Shown here piece after piece: positions 1-5,449 of a stretch of 5,449 nt of DNA. The stretch comes from Ignavibacteria bacterium. Its GTDB lineage: Bacteria; Bacteroidota; Ignavibacteria; Tepidaquicellales; OLB5. The translations under genes were made by a program, and so were the position numbers. Positions within the stretch are counted from its first letter, which is position 1. Each line of letters begins with the position of its first letter. Below the pieces are notes generated by a model. That model made no database searches and was not told where the DNA came from. It saw only the letters and a program-made list of their open reading frames with translations. The stretch covers positions 1 to 5,449 of the forward strand of contig JAPUEV010000372.1 of NCBI GenBank assembly GCA_027492415.1, given 5' to 3'.

Positions 1-1739
1 TTAACTACAGCGATTTTCTTTTCACCCAGCTTTTCTATGTATGCCCAGTCAAAATCAGTTCTGTATTTCGGGGCAGTGATATCTTTCTCATAACTCTTGC
101 CTGTAATATTCTTAAGCGCATTTGCCGAGGCGATGGCAATATCGTAATCATTGCTCTTCAGGTTTGCTGTAAGGATATCCTTCGCGCCTTCATATTTCAT
201 GTTATCCCATGCCTGGATGTACATTAAGGCAGCGTCTCTATCTTTTGGGAATACAAAGCTGTTATAATCAAAAGTCATTATCTGGCAGGTTTCATCCCGG
301 TATTGCAGGTAAATTGAATCCTGCAAATTTGTCAGACAATTATCAACCAAAACCGGATCTTTAGATGAGGAAAACTCAGAAAGTATCAGCCTGATAATAT
401 TCCTGTTCTCACTATCCATCTTATCGTCAAGCTCAGTTAGTGCGTCAACAAAAGCCCGGTACATTTTGGCAAGCTCATCAGATCCTATCATTGAGCCATC
501 CTTATTAGGGTGCAGCTCATTATATTTCATCACATCATTGCTGATATTCTCACGAAGCTCTTTATATACCATCGGGTCGTTCATATAGCCAAACGAACCA
601 ACTATAGCAGACTTAATATCATAATTATCTGTTGAATTGAATAAAGCAAAAAGATCTGCTTTTGCTTCATCTTTAAATATCTTTGCATATGTTCTTATCG
701 CTTCTGCTTTTATCTGCCAGTCAATTGCTTTACCAGGAGTTAATATGAACTGTATATTCTGCTGAATCATCCTTACCAGCGGATTCCGGGTATCACCATC
801 TTTAAATAATTTGCCCAAAGCCTGCCATGATACAATTGATACATGAACATTTGGTTCCTGTGCAGCAAGCCGTAAAAGTGTCGTTACGGTCTTTTCAAGT
901 ATTGGCGAATTCATATCAATACTTAAATTCCCTAAAGCATTAATGATATTAACCTGTACTCGCCAGTCAACTTCTTTTTCAAGCGATTCTAATAAATAGG
1001 GAATCAACGATGTATCCTGTTCTTTGCCTAAAGCTGAAAATCCCCACATCCTTGCATAAGGCTCAGGTGATGTTGATGATGTTATCAGTTCAGTATTGAA
1101 AGCTTGAAGAGTCTGTTTATCTGCAGTCCTGCTTAGTGCAAAAATAACATTCCTCCGCAAAGTTGAATCAGCCGTACTTTCCATTAATTCAGCCAGCCTG
1201 ATATAAGCTTTATCTGATTTAATTTTTCGCAAACCGAACCGTGCAATAGCCATAGCAAGTGCAGAGCTCATCATATCATTTGCTGAAGCAAATTGCGTGA
1301 TTGTATTTAAGTCATCAATATTGCCAATCCTGCCTAATGCATCAATAATAGAAGCCAGAACAATCGGTTCTGTTTCAGAAGTTAAATACTTATTCAAAGT
1401 TTGCCTTGAAATTTCTGAAGGGATCTGCCCTAATGCAAAGTAGCCTGCAGATTTAACTTCAGGGGTATTTGAACCATCCAGTATTTTATCAATATAAGTA
1501 ATACAACTTGAATCACCGGAATTAGCAAAAAACAGAAATCCGGCAATTTTTATTTTTTCATTACCTTCCTGCATTAACTTATATATCCGGTCAAATTCTG
1601 AAGAACGTGTATCCTGAAATTGAAGGAGTTTTTTGATTTCATTGCTGTAAGGCTGCGCAAAAATTGTAATTCCCCATAACCCGGTTAACAGAATGAGATA
1701 CTTCGCTGCACTCAGAATTTTATTATTTCTTCTTAACAT
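1..1739 (-). CDS. Secreted HEAT-repeat protein, probably with a C-terminal cyclophilin-type peptidyl-prolyl isomerase domain (3' end cut off by the window)
   Basis: The frame is open for 579 codons from an ATG at 1739 and leaves the window without a stop. Residues 1-28 look like a Sec signal peptide: basic MLRRNNK, a hydrophobic core around 14-27, and a likely cut near IFA-QP, so the product is exported. Residues about 60-390 form a run of HEAT-like helical pairs, with recurring units such as VKSAGYFALGQI (95-106), VLASIIDALGRIGN (127-140), WRVQVNIINALGNL (259-272), VHVSIVSWQALGKL (298-311) and WQIKAEAIRTYAKI (341-354). Another unit, YDIAIASANALKNITGK, lies at 532-548. Such solenoids are protein-binding scaffolds. 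The last visible residues, EKLGEKKIAVV (569-579), resemble the linker and first beta strand of a cyclophilin domain (a family pattern of 'xVxTxKGxIxIEL'), an architecture known in Bacteroidota-like bacteria. That domain lies outside the window, so the isomerase call is an inference. The start overlaps the upstream gene's last codons by 17 bases with no clear ribosome site, which suggests translational coupling. HEAT and signal calls are firm; the enzyme call is moderate. Confidence 0.8.
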   Translation of the reverse strand, partial: MLRRNNKILSAAKYLILLTGLWGITIFAQPYSNEIKKLLQFQDTRSSEFDRIYKLMQEGNEKIKIAGFLFFANSGDSSCITYIDKILDGSNTPEVKSAGYFALGQIPSEISRQTLNKYLTSETEPIVLASIIDALGRIGNIDDLNTITQFASANDMMSSALAMAIARFGLRKIKSDKAYIRLAELMESTADSTLRRNVIFALSRTADKQTLQAFNTELITSSTSPEPYARMWGFSALGKEQDTSLIPYLLESLEKEVDWRVQVNIINALGNLSIDMNSPILEKTVTTLLRLAAQEPNVHVSIVSWQALGKLFKDGDTRNPLVRMIQQNIQFILTPGKAIDWQIKAEAIRTYAKIFKDEAKADLFALFNSTDNYDIKSAIVGSFGYMNDPMVYKELRENISNDVMKYNELHPNKDGSMIGSDELAKMYRAFVDALTELDDKMDSENRNIIRLILSEFSSSKDPVLVDNCLTNLQDSIYLQYRDETCQIMTFDYNSFVFPKDRDAALMYIQAWDNMKYEGAKDILTANLKSNDYDIAIASANALKNITGKSYEKDITAPKYRTDFDWAYIEKLGEKKIAVV

Positions 1740-3150
1740 CTGTCTTTTTCTTTGGTTCGGTTTTCTTAGTTTCAGTTTTTTTCTTTATAGTCTCTTTTTT
1801 ATCAGTTTGTTTCTTCTGCGGGGGAACCTTTACGTCTTTTTTCTTCGTATCCGTTTTTTTCTGTTCCTTCTTTTTTACATCCTGTTTTTTCTGTTCATTC
1901 TTTTTCTTCTGGTCGCTCAGCTTTTTCTGTTCATCAAGCTTTTGCTTCTCTTCTTTTGCTTTATCCTGCTTTACCTGCTCCTGCTTTTCAAACTCATCTT
2001 TCTTTGATGCGAAATCGGAGAAATTGTAGAATTTATAGCCAAGCTTCTTAAGTGTTAATACATCATCATAGAATTTTGCAAAATCATCTTTGCTGACAGA
2101 TACTGCAGTAAGTATGCTCTTAGCCAGTGCGCCTTTATTCTTTAAATTTACCTTAAATACATTGAACTTCTCATTCGATTCTTCTTCTGCATTTGTGAGA
2201 AGCTGCACGAGCTCAAAATCATTTATTACTTTTATTTTGTAAGTTGCAAAGTCATTTGTTATTGCTGTCATTACCTGGGGAGGAACTTCCGCGTCCTTTT
2301 TTGTCAGCAGAACAGTTGGTACCGTTGGGAAGTCAATTGAAAAGCTTTTTACTCTATCATGAATTGTCTTTTCATCCATGCCGGAATTAAAATCGGTTTC
2401 ATAGTTATCCTTGCCGCCAACAGTCATATTTATAATAACATCTTTCTTGCTGTGCAGCAGTTTGTTCTGCAGGTTTATATCATCCAGGTTCCTCGGGAAA
2501 ACAAAGCTGAACTCATTTTTATTTATCAGCAGCTTATCAACTTCTTCCGGCGTGTAATCTGTTACATTGTTTATTATTACACATATTATAGAGCTTTCCC
2601 TGTGAATCTTATCTGAATGAATAATATTCAGCCTTGCAAGCGGCAGCCTGCCCGCAGTCGTATCACCCGTGCTTATAAACAGCTCAATATCTTTGGTAAT
2701 TATATCCTCATTCACTGAAGATCTTAATCCCAGGCTGCGCGCATATGAAGATACATCAGCATTTACTTCTATTGTGGAAAGATCAGCTGGAATCAGGATA
2801 TTTTTTGTGAAAAGCTCAGCATCCTTATTTACAGGTTTTGAACCCTTTTTCTGGGTCTTTTCATCTCCTGCAACAGATATCCATTCATTTTTAATGCCGA
2901 AATTCCTTAACACAGAGTCAATGCCAGGAGAAAGCATTGCTTTCACCTGTTCAATATCAATTTTACGGGGTTTATTGTTATCATCGGGACTATCGCTTAT
3001 TATTGTGCTGATGCTTCTATCATTGTTTGTATCTTTATTCAGTACAAATTTTGATAAAAGCAGGGCGGATGCCACAACAATTAAGGCAACTATCACAATG
3101 ACCTTATTGCGGAACGATTTAAAGAATTCTTTTATTTTAGATATTATCAA
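1723..3150 (-). CDS. Membrane-anchored divergent polysaccharide deacetylase-like protein (YibQ/DUF610 type), catalytic motifs degenerate, lysine-rich C-terminal tail
   Basis: This 475-residue protein has a short basic N-terminus, one membrane segment (about 17-37, VIVIVALIVVASALLL) and a hydrophilic remainder, so it is probably an inner-membrane protein facing the periplasm. Residues about 62-180 form an unassigned alpha/beta region (including VLRNFGIKNEWISV, 80-93). Residues about 186-382 follow the strand order of the divergent polysaccharide deacetylase family: IICVIINNVTDY (188-199) sits where the family has 'IAIIIDDLGY', DVIINMTV (237-244) where it has 'EVLLHLPM', FPTVPTVLL (274-282) near 'VPGAVGVNNHMGS', and KSILTAVS (344-351) near 'AIAIGHP'. 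The aspartates and histidines that bind metal and catalyse are replaced (NN at 194-195, N at 241, no GHP), so deacetylase activity is unlikely. Residues 383-475 are a charged tail with 39 lysines. The start is TTG: an in-frame stop lies two codons upstream and no ATG occurs before the membrane segment. It is the first gene of a pair with the overlapping HEAT gene. The family call is by eye and moderate; the gene is certain. Confidence 0.72.
   Translation of the reverse strand: MIISKIKEFFKSFRNKVIVIVALIVVASALLLSKFVLNKDTNNDRSISTIISDSPDDNNKPRKIDIEQVKAMLSPGIDSVLRNFGIKNEWISVAGDEKTQKKGSKPVNKDAELFTKNILIPADLSTIEVNADVSSYARSLGLRSSVNEDIITKDIELFISTGDTTAGRLPLARLNIIHSDKIHRESSIICVIINNVTDYTPEEVDKLLINKNEFSFVFPRNLDDINLQNKLLHSKKDVIINMTVGGKDNYETDFNSGMDEKTIHDRVKSFSIDFPTVPTVLLTKKDAEVPPQVMTAITNDFATYKIKVINDFELVQLLTNAEEESNEKFNVFKVNLKNKGALAKSILTAVSVSKDDFAKFYDDVLTLKKLGYKFYNFSDFASKKDEFEKQEQVKQDKAKEEKQKLDEQKKLSDQKKKNEQKKQDVKKKEQKKTDTKKKDVKVPPQKKQTDKKETIKKKTETKKTEPKKKTDVKKK
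1726..2004 (-). repeat. Low-complexity lysine-rich coding tract (purine-rich on the coding strand)
   Basis: Residues 383-475 of the 475-residue membrane protein are compositionally biased: 39 of 93 are lysine, with the rest mostly Glu, Asp, Gln and Thr. Short irregular units recur, such as KKKEQKK, KKTDTKKKDVK and KKTETKKTEPKKK. The first part (about 383-435) is rich in K, E and Q and could form a charged helix or coiled coil; the last part (about 436-475) has prolines and threonines and is likely disordered. At DNA level the minus strand is almost all A and G. The unit lengths vary, so this is not a strict tandem repeat. The long plus-strand open frame opposite (1693-2007), rich in Phe and Leu, is a shadow of this bias. 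Confidence 0.85.
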
Positions 3151-3198
3151 TAATTAACTGAAATTACTACTATTTCAATATAAATATGGCAGTTTTTT

Positions 3199-3226
3199 AT
3201 GACTAAAAATATTTATATTTTGTCAT
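3199..3226. promoter_or_regulatory. 28-bp imperfect palindrome, candidate operator between the divergent genes
   Basis: The half-sites ATGAC (3199-3203) and GTCAT (3222-3226) are perfect inverted copies, and the 18 bases between them also keep the symmetry: 11 of 14 position pairs are complementary about a centre at 3212/3213. Complementary pairs continue outside the arms (3196-3197 with 3228-3229). The site ends 45 bases before the start of the plus-strand Bax inhibitor-1 gene and 48 bases upstream of the minus-strand TTG start, which is where a regulator of either gene would bind. The core is AT-rich, which favours chance symmetry, and no known regulator motif is recognised. Confidence 0.35.
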
Positions 3227-3254
3227 TAATACTACATAAATTTCAATCATATAT

Positions 3255-3263
3255 AAAAGGGGA
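3255..3263 (+). promoter_or_regulatory. Ribosome binding site of the Bax inhibitor-1 family gene
   Basis: AAAAGGGGA lies 8 bases before the ATG at 3272 (9 bases from its last G). It is a fair Shine-Dalgarno match and supports that start. It is the only clear such site in the window; the other three genes have AT-rich leaders without one. Confidence 0.6.
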
Positions 3264-3271
3264 TATTAATT

Positions 3272-3985
3272 ATGGAACCAATTCCTGTAATGCAGGATTC
3301 TTATGCAGGTGAGCAGGATACTGCAAGGACTTTCATACTGAAAGTATATATATGGATGGCTGCCGGACTTTTCATTACTGCGGCTACTTCTATAGCGCCT
3401 TTCCTTTTGTTTTCAGAATCACAGATAATGAACATGATAGCCGATAATATTTTTGTATTTTACGGGCTGCTCATTTTCGAGTTTCTTATCGTTTTAGGTC
3501 TTTCATACGCAATAAATAAAATACCGGCTATCCTTGGGCTTGCCATATTTTTATTCTATTCGTTTTTAAACGGTGTCACTTTAACACCAATTTTTCTTAT
3601 ATATACAGGCGCATCTGTATTCTCAACATTCCTTATTTGCGCAATGATGTTTGGCGGTACAAGCATTCTTGGTTTTATCACCAAAATGGATCTTACTAAG
3701 TTTGGCGCTTATTTAACAATGGCGCTTATTGGGCTTATAGTTGCGATGGTTGTTAATTTATTCCTTAACAGCAGCTTTATGACCTGGATTATCTCCCTCA
3801 TTGGCGTTATCCTTTTTGTGGGCTTAACAGCTTACGATACACAGAAGATCAAAAAAATGGCAGGCTTTATAGATGCCTCATCTGAGGACGGCAAAAAAGC
3901 TTCCATAATGGGAGCACTGACCCTGTATCTCGATTTCATCAACCTGTTCCTCTTCCTGTTAAGATTACTCGGGAGAAGGAATTAA
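3272..3985 (+). CDS. Bax inhibitor-1 / YccA-YbhL family integral membrane protein
   Basis: This complete 237-residue polytopic protein has the family's usual length and about seven hydrophobic segments (roughly 24-47, 59-80, 84-111, 114-136, 144-166, 171-187 and 211-233). Two family signatures are intact: GLTAYDTQKIKKM (184-196) and ALTLYLDFINLFLFLLRLLG (215-234). Asp189 and Asp221 in these motifs probably correspond to the di-aspartyl pair that gates pH-sensitive calcium leak in the Bacillus subtilis homologue YetJ. Members sit in the inner membrane; in bacteria the physiological role is poorly defined (ion leak, membrane stress, or partnership with the FtsH protease for YccA). The soluble N-terminus (about 1-20) is short. 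The ATG at 3272 is supported by a good upstream ribosome site. The next gene follows 42 bases later in the same direction but is not functionally related in any obvious way. Family assignment is very secure; the specific function is not. Confidence 0.95.
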   Translation: MEPIPVMQDSYAGEQDTARTFILKVYIWMAAGLFITAATSIAPFLLFSESQIMNMIADNIFVFYGLLIFEFLIVLGLSYAINKIPAILGLAIFLFYSFLNGVTLTPIFLIYTGASVFSTFLICAMMFGGTSILGFITKMDLTKFGAYLTMALIGLIVAMVVNLFLNSSFMTWIISLIGVILFVGLTAYDTQKIKKMAGFIDASSEDGKKASIMGALTLYLDFINLFLFLLRLLGRRN

Positions 3986-4008
3986 ATTTCATCCGAAATT
4001 TTTATTTT
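3984..4008 (+). terminator. Weak hairpin followed by a T-rich run after the Bax inhibitor-1 gene
   Basis: AAATTTC (3984-3990) and GAAATTT (3995-4001) are exact inverted copies around a 4-base loop, ATCC, and are followed by TTATTTT. The stem starts inside the stop codon. With only one G-C pair the stem is weak, so it may act as a leaky terminator or may be chance; it does not rule out read-through into the gene at 4028. Confidence 0.3.
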
Positions 4009-4027
4009 CAGCAACTTAATCATATTT

Positions 4028-5449
4028 ATGAAAAAACTAATTGTATTTGTTTTCCTGCTTTTCATATCTTCGCATGCCTTTGCGCAGCTGACGTATGTGA
4101 GCGCGTTCCCCAATGTATCATTTACAAACCCTGTTTTCCTTACTCATTCCGGTGACGGAACCAACAGGATCTTTGTAGTTGAAAAGGGCGGCTACATCAG
4201 GGTAATGCCAAATGACTCAAACGTGAGCAGCTATTCTACCTTTTTAAATGTAACTAATCTCATCAGCACTAATTATACAGAAAAAGGATTGCTGGGGCTC
4301 GCTTTCCATCCCAATTATTCATCTAACAGGTATTTTTATATTTATTATACCAGGCTAAGCGATGGCGCTTTAACTGTAACACGATTTACAACACAGTCAG
4401 GCAATCCCAATAAAGCTGATTCGCTCAGCGGGCTTCAGATAATTACAATTGCACATCCTACAAACCTGAACCATAACGGCGGTAACCTTATGTTCGGGCA
4501 GGATGGATATCTTTATTTAGGCCCCGGTGACGGCGGTTCAGGCGGAGACCCGCCGAATAATGCCCAGAACGTAAATGTTCTTTTGGGAAAGATCTTAAGG
4601 CTTGATGTTAACAATCCATCAGGCGGCAATAATTATGGTATCCCTGCATCAAACCCGTTTGCTGTAAGCGGCGGCGCACCTGAAATATTTGCATGGGGTG
4701 TAAGGAATCCATGGCGCTTTACACAGGATCCGGTTACAGGCTTAATGTATATGGGTGATGTGGGACAGAATGTTTATGAGGAAGTTGATATACTGCAGGT
4801 GGGCAAGAATTACGGCTGGCGCGTTATGGAAGGGTTCCATTGTTACAGTCCTTCTTCAGGATGTGATACTTCAGGGAAAACACTTCCAATCACTGAGTTT
4901 GATCACACCTCAAGCCGATGCTCAATTACAGGCGGATATGTTTACCGCGGATCAAGGATACCTTCTCTCACAGGAAGATATATTTACGGTGATTACTGTG
5001 GCAGGCAGGTCTATAAGCTGCTATATTCCGGCGGTATTGTTACCGAGCAGGCACAGATATTAACCGCGCCAACATCACTGCTTTCATTTGGTGTTGACCA
5101 GAACAATGAGCTTTACGCCTTATGCACGGGCGGTATCTATAAAATGAGCGGTGTTCTGATTGGTATCAACAGTAACTCAAATGAGCTGCCTGAAGGATTT
5201 GCCCTGGAGCAGAATTACCCGAACCCGTTTAACCCTGTTACCAATATTAAGTACAGCATTCCGCAGGCAAGCATGGTTAACATAAAGGTATTTGATGTTA
5301 CCGGCAAAGAAACCGCTGAGCTTGTGAATGAAATACAGAACGCCGGCTCATTCAGTGTTGAGTTCAACGCTTCAAATCTTCCAAGCGGAGTGTATTTCTA
5401 CAAAATGACAATTAACGGTGAACAGTCACTTGAAAAGAAAATGGTACTT
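4028..5449 (+). CDS. Secreted PQQ-type glucose/sorbosone dehydrogenase-like beta-propeller protein with T9SS type A sorting domain (3' end cut off by the window)
   Basis: The frame is open for 474 codons from an ATG at 4028 to the right edge. Residues 1-19 are a classic Sec signal peptide (MKKLIVFVFLLFISSHAFA, cut before Q20). Residues about 25-375 match the glucose/sorbosone dehydrogenase propeller family: EKGLLGLAFHPNY (85-97), NHNGGNLMFGQDGYLYLGPGD (148-168), LLGKILRLDV (185-194), WGVRNPWRF (223-231), GDVGQNVYEEVDI (243-255) and NYGWRVMEG (261-269). His149 and Arg226 align with the catalytic His144 and PQQ-contacting Arg228 of Acinetobacter soluble glucose dehydrogenase; Glu85 appears to stand where that enzyme has Gln76, as in HHIP-like members. 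It may oxidise a sugar or aldose with bound PQQ and calcium, but the substrate is unknown. Five cysteines (272, 279, 298, 324, 366) could form disulfides. Residues about 388-474 are a type IX sorting domain: NYPNPFNPVTNIKYSIP, then VFDVTGKE and LPSGVYFYKM, ending in EKKMVL, which usually lies a few residues from the C-terminus. The product is therefore probably exported across the outer membrane. No clear ribosome site precedes the start. Confidence 0.9.
   Translation, partial: MKKLIVFVFLLFISSHAFAQLTYVSAFPNVSFTNPVFLTHSGDGTNRIFVVEKGGYIRVMPNDSNVSSYSTFLNVTNLISTNYTEKGLLGLAFHPNYSSNRYFYIYYTRLSDGALTVTRFTTQSGNPNKADSLSGLQIITIAHPTNLNHNGGNLMFGQDGYLYLGPGDGGSGGDPPNNAQNVNVLLGKILRLDVNNPSGGNNYGIPASNPFAVSGGAPEIFAWGVRNPWRFTQDPVTGLMYMGDVGQNVYEEVDILQVGKNYGWRVMEGFHCYSPSSGCDTSGKTLPITEFDHTSSRCSITGGYVYRGSRIPSLTGRYIYGDYCGRQVYKLLYSGGIVTEQAQILTAPTSLLSFGVDQNNELYALCTGGIYKMSGVLIGINSNSNELPEGFALEQNYPNPFNPVTNIKYSIPQASMVNIKVFDVTGKETAELVNEIQNAGSFSVEFNASNLPSGVYFYKMTINGEQSLEKKMVL

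Larger units (their letters stand above)
3151..3271. promoter_or_regulatory. Divergent intergenic region expected to hold both promoters
   Basis: These 121 strongly AT-rich bases separate the 5' ends of two divergently oriented genes, so the promoters for both transcription units should lie here unless one gene is fed from elsewhere. No convincing -35/-10 pair or Bacteroidota-type 'TTTG...TAnnTTTG' pair with proper spacing was found on either strand. Besides the 28-bp palindrome there is a short inverted repeat, TGAAAT (3159-3164) and ATTTCA (3172-3177) with a 7-base loop, just upstream of the TTG start on the minus strand. No small open frame or RNA gene is visible. Confidence 0.5.

Noticed and set aside
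1723..1810. Programmed frameshift on A-rich codons joining the deacetylase-like protein to the HEAT protein
   Set aside because: The A-runs are not in the register of a classic slippery heptamer, and the HEAT gene has its own ATG followed directly by a signal peptide, which would be out of place inside a fusion.
1693..2007. Plus-strand open frame rich in Phe and Leu, resembling a membrane protein
   Set aside because: It is the antisense image of the lysine-rich tail (AAA/AAG read as TTT/CTT). It has no ribosome site and lies within firmly supported minus-strand coding sequence.
2359..3157. Further plus-strand open frames (2359-2616 and 2669-3157) opposite the 475-residue protein
   Set aside because: The minus-strand frame has a membrane anchor and a family-like domain across this stretch; the opposite frames show no motif and no start signals.
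3219..3244. Bacteroidota-type promoter: TTTG at 3219-3222 and TAAATTTC at 3237-3244
   Set aside because: The gap is 14 bases, shorter than the roughly 19-21 expected, and the second box has a mismatch at its final base. In such AT-rich DNA this is not convincing.
3172..3247. Direct repeat ATTTCAAT at 3172-3179 and 3240-3247
   Set aside because: Eight A/T-dominated bases repeated once in an AT-rich spacer is expected by chance; no further copies with regular spacing were seen.
4755..5063. A 102-codon frame overlapping the dehydrogenase-like gene in another plus-strand frame
   Set aside because: The main frame carries conserved propeller motifs through the same bases, and the alternative translation shows no recognisable features.

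Overview
The window most resembles a chromosome segment from Bacteroidota/Ignavibacteriota-type bacteria (Ignavibacteria or a relative). The evidence is an AT-rich sequence, weak or absent Shine-Dalgarno sites in front of most genes, and a secreted protein ending in a type IX secretion (T9SS) sorting domain. That domain carries the 'NYPNPFNPVTNI' motif typical of this group. The taxonomic call is an inference from style and motifs, not from a marker gene.

Layout: four genes in two divergent pairs around an AT-rich intergenic region (3151-3271). Leftward (minus strand) from that region come a membrane-anchored protein of 475 residues (1723-3150) and, overlapping its last codons by 17 bases, a secreted HEAT-repeat protein that runs off the left edge (1-1739). 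The 475-residue protein has the fold pattern of a divergent polysaccharide deacetylase (YibQ/DUF610 type), but the catalytic and metal-binding motifs are replaced, and it ends in a 93-residue lysine-rich tail. The HEAT protein breaks off where a cyclophilin-type peptidyl-prolyl isomerase domain appears to begin. Rightward come a complete Bax inhibitor-1 family membrane protein (3272-3985) and, 42 bases later, a secreted PQQ-type glucose/sorbosone dehydrogenase-like beta-propeller protein with a T9SS C-terminal sorting domain (4028 to the right edge, probably only a few codons short of its stop).

How they fit together: the two minus-strand genes are almost certainly co-transcribed and translationally coupled. 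Both products are cell-envelope proteins (inner-membrane-anchored and exported), so a shared role in envelope assembly or protein folding is plausible but unproven. The two plus-strand genes have no evident functional link. The divergent intergenic region holds a 28-bp imperfect palindrome that is a candidate operator.

There is no sign of mobile elements, CRISPR arrays, tRNA or rRNA genes, and no clear evidence of a new multi-gene system. The most unusual item is the catalytically degenerate deacetylase-like protein with its polylysine tail, coupled to the HEAT/cyclophilin gene.
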